This document shows positions 1 through 5,811 of a stretch of 5,811 nt of DNA, one piece after another. A model generated the notes under the pieces. That model searched no databases. It was not told where the DNA came from and was given only the letters and a program-made list of their open reading frames with translations. The stretch lies in assembly GCA_947253195.1 (NCBI GenBank), contig CAMXXM010000099.1, positions 1-5,811 of the forward strand, written 5' to 3'. Each line of letters begins with the position of its first letter. Position 1 is the stretch's first letter. The DNA is from an uncultured Porphyromonas sp. Its GTDB lineage: Bacteria > Bacteroidota > Bacteroidia > Bacteroidales > Porphyromonadaceae. The translations under genes and the position numbers were made by a program.

Positions 1-800
1 GTGGTGAAGGTCCCGACGCGGGTGTCGGCGATGCGTATCGGCATCGTCTTCTCCGGCAGTCGGAGCAAGGTAAAGGTCGCCTCGACCGTCGTCGGCACAT
101 CGCTCGCCACGGAGACCATGCCGAGGAAGGTGGCGGAGAGCTTGTAGTTGAGCTCCACACGCACCTGAGCATTGTCCTCATAGGACTTCATCCCCTTGAT
201 GAAGGAGAGGGAGGAGACCGGTGAGGCGCTCAGCTTAAGGTCGCCGGACTCCTTCGGGATCACCCGCACGAGTGTGCTCTCGCGCGCCATCAGAGAGGTG
301 GCGTCGAAGACCACTGCACTGCTGTCCGGTGTGAAGGCGAGGACGGAGTAGGCCGCCACGGAGGGGTCGCGGTAACTGAGGGCGAGCGCCTGCTTCATCG
401 GCTCGTCTGCCTCCTTGGAGTAGACGATCGTGTTGTTTTTCTTGACCACCACAGTGCTGTCTTGCAGCTCGAAGCGCATCAGCAGGGGCTCCTCGCTGCG
501 GTCGCCTATCGTGAGGATCGAGCCGTCAGAGACACTGGAGAGCGTCGCTCCGAGGAGCATATCCCGCCCGATCTCCGAGATGGGCAGCTCCATATAGAGC
601 TTGTCCTCCACCTTGTGGAGGGTGACGAGACCGCCCTTGACGGTCTCGACGTTCTTGTCTCTGAAGAGCTGACTATACTTATCCTTGCTTGTCTTGGCGT
701 AAGACTCGTGGATGGGTGCCAGTCCCAGCATAGGTAGGAGCGTGAGCAGTAGTAGTCTCCGCATCCATCCCTCCACCGGGATCTTAGGGGTAGAGTGCAT
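1..800 (-). CDS. Zinc-dependent metalloprotease, DUF5118/DUF5117 type (N-terminal part, cut by left edge)
   Basis: Translating the minus strand from the ATG at 800 gives 266 open residues running off the left edge. A hydrophobic stretch (residues 14-30, RRLLLLTLLPMLGLAPI) followed by S-Y-A at 33-35 looks like a signal peptidase I signal. There is no lipobox cysteine, so the product is probably periplasmic or secreted. Residues about 38-92 fit the short DUF5118 domain: SKDKYSQLF, then KGGLVTLHKVEDKLYMELP and IGRDMLLG. The rest fits DUF5117, including the RIADTRVGTFT segment (256-266), which corresponds to the family's R-x-x-D-x-RVG-x-F motif. The family's catalytic DUF4953 region with HExxH lies beyond the window, so zinc binding cannot be verified. 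The gene starts 23 bp after the PKD-like lipoprotein gene and should be its co-transcribed last visible member. The start at 800 has AAGGA 6 nt upstream; an in-frame ATG at 764 (residue 13) has GGAGG 5 nt upstream and would give a more conventional signal peptide. Confidence 0.85.
   Translation of the reverse strand, partial: MHSTPKIPVEGWMRRLLLLTLLPMLGLAPIHESYAKTSKDKYSQLFRDKNVETVKGGLVTLHKVEDKLYMELPISEIGRDMLLGATLSSVSDGSILTIGDRSEEPLLMRFELQDSTVVVKKNNTIVYSKEADEPMKQALALSYRDPSVAAYSVLAFTPDSSAVVFDATSLMARESTLVRVIPKESGDLKLSASPVSSLSFIKGMKSYEDNAQVRVELNYKLSATFLGMVSVASDVPTTVEATFTLLRLPEKTMPIRIADTRVGTFT
770..774 (-). promoter_or_regulatory. Candidate ribosome binding site for alternative metalloprotease start at 764
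   Basis: The minus strand reads GGAGG 5 nt before the in-frame ATG at 762-764. Starting there removes a 12-residue hydrophilic lead (MHSTPKIPVEGW) and leaves MRRLLLL at the N-terminus, a more typical signal peptide. It competes with the AAGGA site and start at 800; the sequence alone does not decide between them. Confidence 0.35.
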
Positions 801-806
801 GTTTGT

Positions 807-811
807 TCCTT
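807..811 (-). promoter_or_regulatory. Candidate ribosome binding site for metalloprotease start at 800
   Basis: The minus strand reads AAGGA 6 nt before the ATG at 800, inside the 23-bp gap after the PKD-like lipoprotein gene. It supports the longer start. Bacteroidota depend little on Shine-Dalgarno pairing, so this is weak evidence. Confidence 0.35.
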
Positions 812-823
812 TGCAGTCTTGTA

Positions 824-2302
824 TTAGTTATCGATCGGGTAATCCTCGCGGAGTGCGATGGCGGTGACGGGGAGACGAAGGTCCTTCCACTCGTGTACGA
901 TGGGGTAGCTGTCCTTAGTCAGGTCTATCTGCCGGATACTCGAGGTGGAGCCCGACCGACTATTCAGGGCAATGTAGAGGAAGTGGTCATCCTTGTCCAC
1001 CACCATATCGACTACCACCTCGTCCTTGCTGAGTGCGATGAGGGGTGTGGTGGGGAAGTTGCCCTGCGACATGGTGTTGTAGGCATAGATGCCGCTACCA
1101 TCAGCACCGCTGTAGAAGACTAAGTTTCGCGTCGGGGCGGAGGTCATCACGGAGGTGGCATCGAGGTGAGCCGCAGCAGGGACCTCCTTGGAGAGGAGGA
1201 CCTCCTCCGGGACTCGCTTAGCCTTTGATACATTGTGAGTTCCCGGATTGATCAGCAGATGCTTGATCGTCTCGTCGCTCTTGCTCTTGAGGAAGAGGGC
1301 TACTCGCAGCCGGTCCCCGGTAAGGACCATATGGGTAAGGCTGTAGCCCTTTGTCTCGTCGGGGAACCATGACATAGTCTTCCGACTGCCCAACTGTGAA
1401 AAGCGAGCGACCATCCTTTCGGTCCCATTGTCATAGGCCAGATAGCCATCTGTCTTTTTGGCATCATTTTTATCCGTTAGCCAAGAGACTGTCACCGGAG
1501 CTAAGCTGAGCTTATCCCGAGTGGTGCCAAGTGGTGTCCCAAAGGTATTCAGATCACTATTAGTGGCCTCTACAGTCTTGATAATGAAGTCTCCAAATCT
1601 ACCATTATAGAAGAACCGCCCCTTGGAGTCCGCCCAGGTACCCTCTATTGAGGTGATCTCTGACTTAAGTGGTAGTGACTTCGTCATAATCATCTGATCC
1701 GGCTCAAAATTATACAGGGTAGTACCACACGCAAGTAAGAAGCCCTTAACTTTATAAGCGACATTGGTCACAAAGGCGAGGTCGTGTGGTGTCCCGGCAA
1801 TCGTACCAGCAGGATTATTGAGCGTCAGCACGTCGTAGTCCACTTCCTTGTCGGGCTGCGAAGGCTCCACAAAACCTATTGTGGCCTGATTGTCCTCCTG
1901 CCCGAGGAAGTACAATCCCTGACGGAAGCGGTATTGGACGTTGATCTTTGCTCTCTGTACTATGGTGGTCTCCCCGTTGGTAATCAGCAGACGAAGAGCA
2001 TATACCCCCGGCTTGGGACACCTATACTTAAGCACTTGACTGGTGGATACTTCCTTATAATCTACTTCCCATGAGTACTTCACCTCTTTGGAGGGACCAT
2101 TGAGGGTAAGCTTGGGCGCAGGGATCTCGAGTATTCGTCCCTCCTCGGAGGTGTAGATCTCACGAAGCTCTTCTGTTGCCGTTATTTCTGTTACGGGACG
2201 ATCGGGGTCAGTGGAGTGATCCTTAAAGCAGCCGGTCAGAAGGGTGCAACTGATCAGCCCCGTAAGCATGACCGGCAGTATCCTGTATATCGTATGTTTC
2301 AT
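824..2302 (-). CDS. PKD-like family surface lipoprotein with probable beta-propeller body
   Basis: This is a complete 492-residue lipoprotein. The signal peptide ends in lipobox LLTGC with the lipidated cysteine at residue 25, followed by the acid-containing stretch FKDHSTDPD, compatible with surface export. Residues about 45-125 resemble the PKD-like (Ig-like) domain of this Bacteroidota family: a KYSWEV strand at 75-80 and GVYALRLLITNGET at 99-112. From about 128 on, recurring short strand patterns (GLYFLGQ, GFLLACGTTLYNFEP, RFFYNGRFGDF, GYLAYDNG, VFYSGADGSGIYAYN, HFLYIALNSRS) suggest a beta-propeller-like binding body. No catalytic motif is seen. The gene begins 9 bp after the DUF4843 stop and ends 23 bp before the metalloprotease start. 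No clear Shine-Dalgarno sequence precedes the ATG, which is common in Bacteroidota. By position it is probably an accessory ligand-binding or scaffold lipoprotein of the SusCD complex; the ligand is unknown. Base composition is more AT-rich than SusC/SusD. Confidence 0.82.
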   Translation of the reverse strand: MKHTIYRILPVMLTGLISCTLLTGCFKDHSTDPDRPVTEITATEELREIYTSEEGRILEIPAPKLTLNGPSKEVKYSWEVDYKEVSTSQVLKYRCPKPGVYALRLLITNGETTIVQRAKINVQYRFRQGLYFLGQEDNQATIGFVEPSQPDKEVDYDVLTLNNPAGTIAGTPHDLAFVTNVAYKVKGFLLACGTTLYNFEPDQMIMTKSLPLKSEITSIEGTWADSKGRFFYNGRFGDFIIKTVEATNSDLNTFGTPLGTTRDKLSLAPVTVSWLTDKNDAKKTDGYLAYDNGTERMVARFSQLGSRKTMSWFPDETKGYSLTHMVLTGDRLRVALFLKSKSDETIKHLLINPGTHNVSKAKRVPEEVLLSKEVPAAAHLDATSVMTSAPTRNLVFYSGADGSGIYAYNTMSQGNFPTTPLIALSKDEVVVDMVVDKDDHFLYIALNSRSGSTSSIRQIDLTKDSYPIVHEWKDLRLPVTAIALREDYPIDN

Positions 2303-2311
2303 GGTAGCGTG

Positions 2312-3079
2312 TTACTCTTCAAAGGGAATATAAGCCGATGGATCGAAGTCTAGTGGCACACCAAGCTCCGGATGTGCTGAGAAGTAGTCGTAGACCTTTT
2401 TGCAACTAATGAAAAATCTATTTGCTTCGCCCTTATTCCAGTAGGATTCAATCAACTCTTCCGGGTCGCTGTGGTAATACTCCAGTAACTTGAGATACTT
2501 CAGTCGGTGATATGTCCCTAAGGGCAGGTACTCAAAGAAGTAGGGCTCAGCGACATAGTTGTCAAAGGTAATGATCTGCTTATTGTCCCGCTCAAAAGCG
2601 ACCTTTAGCTGATCGCTCGGTCTAAGCATCAAGACAAGACGAAGTGACTTCTCCTCATCTGCTGAGATCTTACCGCGGAGTAGCTTGACACGAAGGGTGT
2701 CCGTGACCGCTCCTGACCGGAATTGATAGGACTCTGCCAGTGGGGTGTAGTGTACCCCTGCCTCAGCAGTCGACTCCGTAGGGTTGGCAACGACGTGGAA
2801 GGTAAGGGGTTTGTCCGGGATGTCTCCCAGTATACGTAGAGGGATGGCAACCTCGTGTACCTCTACCTCCGGCGGGAGGATCCCAAAGGAGTAATTAGTA
2901 AGTGTGTCAGCCTGCTGCTTGTGATCAAAGTAAATGGCTGAGGAGCCGATGTACTGACCATCGGGGGTGAAGTCCCCCTCGTATGTGATCCTATTGCAGC
3001 TCGTGCCAAGCAGCCCGAGGAGGGCGAGTGGGGCGAGCAGTCGTATGGCGCTTCTCATAAGATAATCCTTTTGTCTCAT
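2312..3079 (-). CDS. DUF4843 domain-containing lipoprotein
   Basis: This is a 255-residue lipoprotein with lipobox LLGTSC, cysteine at residue 28 (21 if translation starts at the second ATG). The mature part matches the DUF4843 pattern in order: an IYF strand at 49-51; DTLTNYSFGILPPEV at 58-72; alternating beta strands AIPLRILGD at 78-86; the GVHY turn at 108-111; LRLVLML at 146-152; and the C-terminal LGTYHRLKYLKLLEYY segment at 187-202. The strand-rich N-terminal part is Calx-beta/Ig-like in character, which is inference. DUF4843 proteins are characteristically encoded directly after SusD and before a PKD-like lipoprotein, exactly as here; their molecular role is not established. The first ATG (3079) overlaps the SusD stop as ATGA. 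The in-frame ATG at 3058 is preceded by AAGGA at 7-nt spacing and gives a more compact signal peptide (MRSAIRLLAPLALLGLLG), so it may be the true start. Local GC is lower than in SusD, reaching about 35% in one 60-bp stretch near 2401. Confidence 0.85.
   Translation of the reverse strand: MRQKDYLMRSAIRLLAPLALLGLLGTSCNRITYEGDFTPDGQYIGSSAIYFDHKQQADTLTNYSFGILPPEVEVHEVAIPLRILGDIPDKPLTFHVVANPTESTAEAGVHYTPLAESYQFRSGAVTDTLRVKLLRGKISADEEKSLRLVLMLRPSDQLKVAFERDNKQIITFDNYVAEPYFFEYLPLGTYHRLKYLKLLEYYHSDPEELIESYWNKGEANRFFISCKKVYDYFSAHPELGVPLDFDPSAYIPFEE
3066..3070 (-). promoter_or_regulatory. Candidate ribosome binding site for alternative DUF4843 start at 3058
   Basis: The minus strand reads AAGGA 7 nt before the in-frame ATG at 3056-3058. 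This start would give a 248-residue product whose signal peptide begins MRSAIRLL, and a 17-bp gap after the SusD stop in place of the 4-bp ATGA overlap. Confidence 0.4.
3076..3079 (-). other. ATGA stop/start overlap between SusD and DUF4843 genes
   Basis: On the minus strand the TGA that ends SusD shares bases with the ATG that opens the longest DUF4843 frame. Such overlaps usually mean termination-reinitiation coupling. If the ATG at 3058 is the real start, the overlap is only apparent, although reinitiation over 17 bp would still be possible. Confidence 0.5.
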
Positions 3080-4578
3080 TTCTTATTGGTGTCGGCGGTG
3101 AAGCCAAATTCTCTCTCCTTCTCCGGCCACGGGAGGATGTAGATCTCATTAGAGGCCGGGATGGACTCCTTGCCTCTACGGTCGAGGATCGGGAGGTTGT
3201 AGTGCTTGTAGGCAAAGAAGATCTGTCCCTCGCCCGGCATCTCGCGCATACGCTCCCGCATCATCTCGCTGACGTACTTCTCCTTGGTGTCCACCTTAGC
3301 CGGATCGATCTCTGCGAGACCGCGGCTCTTGCGTACGGCATTGAGCAGCTCGAGAGACTGGGTGCGGTCGCTGTCGTAGAGACACTCGGAGAGTATGTAG
3401 TACATCTCCGGCAGGCGGATCAGGGTCAGACCCTCAAAGTCTCCCTTATTCAGCTCAGCCTCATTGGACAGCAGGCGGGTAAATGCCGTGAGCCCACCGG
3501 AGAGCTCCTTGTAGTAAAGCCCATACCTATGGTCTACGCTGGTGGCGGTAAACTTGTCCGTCTCGTAGAGCTGCTTGAGATCCGTCCTCGCCTCGGTGAA
3601 GCTGCCGGAGGTGGTATTCTGGAGGAATGTGTCATAGACGACCTTTGCTATGCGAGGAGCGTAGAGACCGAAGAGCAGCTCTCCGCGGGCCGGGTAGCGC
3701 TTCACTCTCTCGAAGTCGCCCTTCTCGGCCAGTCCGAGCTTCATCGTCCCCTCCGGTGCATCGGCAGTGATGGCGGTGGCATCGATGACCTTGCGGGCGT
3801 AGTCGGCTGCCTCCGTGAGGTCTCCCATCGTGTAATAGATACGCGCCTTGAGTGCCGAGACGGCGTACTTATTGAGGTGCGCATACCGCTCGTCTAAGTA
3901 GACATCGACGGAGGTGCCCATCGGTAGGTAGAGGCTGACATCCGACGCGAGGAGCTTCTCTGCCTTGTCGAGATCGGTAAGGATATTCTTGTAGCTGTCC
4001 TCGATGGAGTAGAGCTGCTTATTCTGCAGGTCGGCCTTATAGGCATAGGGGATGCCACTCTGTCCCGCGCGCTGAGCATAGTCGGCCGTATAGAGACGGA
4101 GCAGGTCAAAGTGGAGGAATGCCCGCAGTGCGTACGCTTCGCCCCCGATCATATCGAGCGTGCTCCCCTTGAGATCTGTGGTCTCATAGGCATCGATCAG
4201 CTCATTGACGTAGGAGATCACTGCGTACTGATTGGTCCAGATCTGGTCGATCGTTGGGCGTACCTTCAGATTCATGTAGTCATACCGGAGGATATAGGTA
4301 TCCTCATTCTCGGTATTATTGTACATAAACATCTGCCCCAGCTTGTCGACAAAGCCGTAGGTGAGGTTGCCCCCGTAGAGTGACGCATCTGCCATGGAGG
4401 CGTAGATGCCGTAGAGCGCATCCTTAAATCCCTGCTCATCCCGGAAGAGCACCTCCTTGGGCATCGTGCCCTTGGGCTGTATGTCGAGGAATTTATCGCA
4501 GCTGGTCGTCAGGAGTGTCGCCGGCACGAGGGTGAGCATCGTCGCCAGCGCCTTAGATAGGATATTCTGTGTCGTCAT
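3076..4578 (-). CDS. RagB/SusD family nutrient-binding outer-membrane lipoprotein
   Basis: This is a complete 500-residue SusD homologue, the surface lid that binds ligand and closes over the SusC channel. The signal peptide ends in LTTSC with cysteine 27, followed by the diagnostic DKFLDIQPKGT. The SusD N-terminal domain spans about 28-215, with the helix YALRAFLHFDLLRLY at 149-163. TPR-like helices follow, including YAVSALKARIYYTMGD at 238-253. The RagB/SusD C-terminal domain covers about 280-500, with LIRLPEMYYILSECL (386-400), LLNAVRKSRGL (411-421), the ERMREMPGEGQIFFAYKHYN segment (442-461) and the terminal YILPWPEKEREFG (480-492). The last two segments use wording typical of SusD proteins that travel with DUF4843. 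The length is usual for the family and I see no frameshift. It starts 4 bp after the SusC stop with no obvious Shine-Dalgarno sequence, which suggests translational coupling. The ligand cannot be read from the sequence; the downstream protease suggests peptide, but a glycan is not excluded. Confidence 0.96.
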   Translation of the reverse strand: MTTQNILSKALATMLTLVPATLLTTSCDKFLDIQPKGTMPKEVLFRDEQGFKDALYGIYASMADASLYGGNLTYGFVDKLGQMFMYNNTENEDTYILRYDYMNLKVRPTIDQIWTNQYAVISYVNELIDAYETTDLKGSTLDMIGGEAYALRAFLHFDLLRLYTADYAQRAGQSGIPYAYKADLQNKQLYSIEDSYKNILTDLDKAEKLLASDVSLYLPMGTSVDVYLDERYAHLNKYAVSALKARIYYTMGDLTEAADYARKVIDATAITADAPEGTMKLGLAEKGDFERVKRYPARGELLFGLYAPRIAKVVYDTFLQNTTSGSFTEARTDLKQLYETDKFTATSVDHRYGLYYKELSGGLTAFTRLLSNEAELNKGDFEGLTLIRLPEMYYILSECLYDSDRTQSLELLNAVRKSRGLAEIDPAKVDTKEKYVSEMMRERMREMPGEGQIFFAYKHYNLPILDRRGKESIPASNEIYILPWPEKEREFGFTADTNKK

Positions 4579-4582
4579 GATT

Positions 4583-5811
4583 TCAGAGTGTAAAGCGGAT
4601 GGTCATCTCGATGGATCGCGCGTAAGGGTAGGAGAGACCTCGCTCCCTACGGATGGTGGAGAAGTGGTAGAGGTCGTTGGCGAGTAGCTCGAGCCTCATA
4701 TTCTTCAGACTAAAGTACTTCAGGTCTATCGGCTTGAAGTCGTACGCCAGTGAGACAGAGCTCAGGTCGAGGAAGTTATTGACTGCCACGAAGCGGCTTG
4801 TCTGCATCGGCACGGAGGCATCGGCGATGTTCTTGTAGGAAGCATGATTTCCAGGCTGAGTCCAGCGGTCGGAGAAGACTCGCTGGTCGGCATTTTTCCT
4901 CGGGTCAGCTCCCTCAACACGACTGGCGAGCGTCAGGTTGTAGTCCATGGCACCGAGCTGGTAGCGCAGGCCGGTGGTGAGGGTAAAGCCCTTGTAGGTA
5001 AGGTAAGAGCTGACCATACCGGTAGCGAGAGGGCTCGTGTCGCCAAAGGTGACCTTATCCCTCGGGTCGTAGTCAAAGGTATAGCTCCCGTCACGCTTGA
5101 TATAGATCTCCCGACCTGTCGCCGGGTCGATACCGGCGGAGGGGACCACCTTCAGCGTCGTGAGCGACTCACCCTCGACGTAGATCGGCAGAGGCATACG
5201 GCTGTCCTTATCTGCGAGGCTCTTCTCATTCTGTGCCTTGAGGGCATCGCTGATCTTGCGGATCCTATTCTTATTATAGGAGTAGGTCATGGCAACGGTC
5301 CAGTTCCAGTCCTTGGTCCTCACCGGCACGATCCTCGTGCTGAGCTCGATACCCTTATTCTCGATCTCTCCGACGTTCTCCTTAGCGGTTGCGACACCGA
5401 CAGAGGGCGCCTTGGTGACGTCGAGGAGGAGGTTGTCGGTGATCTTGAGGTAGAGATCGAGCGAGAGGTCCCATCGGTTGTCGAGGACATTGAGGTCGAG
5501 ACCGATGTTGTTATTCTGTGTCCGCTCCCAGCGCAGGTCAGGGTTCCCGATCGTGATCGGCACGGCGCCGGCACCCTTGACATACGTGAGGTCCTCACCG
5601 TAGCGGTAGGTGGTCAATGCCTGATAGGGGGAGAAGGAGACATTGCCCAGGTAGCCGGTGCTGAAGCGGAGCTTGAGGAGATTGACATTCAGGTCCTTCA
5701 TGAAGGGCTCCTTGTGGATGTTCCATCCGATACCGGCGCTCCAGAAGGGGGCAAAGCGGGAGTTTTTCCCGAAGAGAGAGGACCCCTCGTAGCGGTAGAT
5801 GAGGTCGAGGA
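4583..5811 (-). CDS. SusC/RagA family TonB-dependent outer-membrane transporter (C-terminal part, cut by right edge)
   Basis: The last 408 residues are present; family members are usually around 1000 residues, so the signal peptide, carboxypeptidase-like domain, TonB box and plug lie off the right edge. Open reading continues through the edge: upstream of the internal ATG at 5701 there are 36 more in-frame codons (LDLIYRYEGSSLFGKNSRFA, then PFWSAGIGWNIHKEPF), which match the SusC barrel. Further barrel hallmarks, counting from that ATG, are NPDLRWERTQNNNIGLDL, ENVGEIENKGIEL, FGDTSPLATG, DRWTQPGNHASYKNI, and FLDLSSVSLAYDF, followed by the terminal ERGLSYPYARSIEMTIRFTL. The final strand ends in an aromatic plus short tail (F-T-L), as expected for outer-membrane barrel insertion. 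The product imports substrate across the outer membrane with TonB-ExbBD energy, in complex with the SusD protein encoded 4 bp downstream. The ERG-x-SYP-x-AR tail resembles SusC proteins found in DUF4843/PKD-like operons. Confidence 0.96.
   Translation of the reverse strand, partial: LDLIYRYEGSSLFGKNSRFAPFWSAGIGWNIHKEPFMKDLNVNLLKLRFSTGYLGNVSFSPYQALTTYRYGEDLTYVKGAGAVPITIGNPDLRWERTQNNNIGLDLNVLDNRWDLSLDLYLKITDNLLLDVTKAPSVGVATAKENVGEIENKGIELSTRIVPVRTKDWNWTVAMTYSYNKNRIRKISDALKAQNEKSLADKDSRMPLPIYVEGESLTTLKVVPSAGIDPATGREIYIKRDGSYTFDYDPRDKVTFGDTSPLATGMVSSYLTYKGFTLTTGLRYQLGAMDYNLTLASRVEGADPRKNADQRVFSDRWTQPGNHASYKNIADASVPMQTSRFVAVNNFLDLSSVSLAYDFKPIDLKYFSLKNMRLELLANDLYHFSTIRRERGLSYPYARSIEMTIRFTL

Noticed and set aside
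801..823. Possible internal promoter or terminator between the PKD-like and metalloprotease genes
   Set aside because: The gap is only 23 bp, has no inverted repeat with a T-run, and is too short for a Bacteroidota -33/-7 promoter separate from coding sequence.
462..1123. Plus-strand open frames of 91 and 106 codons antisense to the metalloprotease and PKD-like genes
   Set aside because: They are shadows of the real minus-strand frames, with leucine/valine/glutamate-rich low-information translations and no family resemblance.
1193..1207. Inverted repeat GAGGAGG-A-CCTCCTC, overlapping a 9-bp direct repeat GGACCTCCT (1180-1188 and 1198-1206)
   Set aside because: The one-base spacer cannot form a hairpin loop. 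The pattern falls in codons for EEVLLSKEV and is explained by repeated Glu, Val and Leu codons.
3202..3897. 231-codon open frame on the plus strand antisense to SusD
   Set aside because: It lies wholly inside a well-supported SusD gene. The translation has no recognisable domain or signal, and long antisense frames are expected opposite GC-rich coding sequence with biased codon use.
5420..5510. Repetitive-looking GGTCGAG/GAGGTAGAG stretch
   Set aside because: It is the codon pattern of alternating Asp, Leu and Ser residues in SusC barrel strands; no unit repeats exactly enough to be a repeat element.
4583..5701. A complete 372-residue protein starting at the ATG at 5701
   Set aside because: The reading frame stays open upstream through the right edge, and those extra 36 residues match the SusC barrel, so the ATG is an internal methionine of a larger protein.
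1..5811. CRISPR arrays, tRNA/rRNA genes, insertion sequences, attachment sites
   Set aside because: By eye on both strands I found no regularly spaced repeats, RNA-gene sequence, transposase frame or terminal inverted repeats; the window is nearly all coding.

Overview
The window is a piece of one minus-strand operon from a Bacteroidota genome. The order Bacteroidales is likely and a Porphyromonas-like genus is plausible, but the genus is inference. The phylum call rests on an adjacent SusC/SusD pair, three lipoproteins with Bacteroidota-type signal peptides, and accessory families (DUF4843, PKD-like lipoprotein, DUF5117/DUF5118 metalloprotease) that are largely confined to this phylum. SusC, SusD and the metalloprotease are clearly GC-rich, while the two genes between SusD and the protease are more AT-rich.

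Layout in transcription order (right to left): the C-terminal 408 residues of a SusC-family TonB-dependent transporter (4583-5811, cut by the right edge); a SusD/RagB-family lipoprotein (3076-4578); a DUF4843 lipoprotein (2312-3079); a PKD-like family lipoprotein with a probable beta-propeller body (824-2302); and the first 266 residues of a zinc-dependent metalloprotease of the DUF5118/DUF5117/DUF4953 type (1-800, cut by the left edge). Junctions are 4 bp, a 4-bp overlap (or a 17-bp gap if the second DUF4843 start is used), 9 bp and 23 bp, so a single transcript is very likely. There is no non-coding stretch longer than about 25 bp. I see no terminator, internal promoter, RNA gene, repeat array or mobile element. 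The operon promoter, and any sigma/anti-sigma regulator, would lie beyond the right edge.

Working model: SusC is the outer-membrane channel and SusD its surface lid. The DUF4843 and PKD-like lipoproteins are probable accessory surface-binding components, and the exported metalloprotease would supply the hydrolytic step. No glycoside hydrolase or polysaccharide lyase is visible. The model is therefore a protein- or peptide-acquisition locus rather than a glycan locus, in the general style of RagAB. That substrate assignment is inference. The gene set is a recurring Bacteroidota arrangement rather than a new one, but its substrate and the roles of its two accessory lipoproteins are poorly defined.
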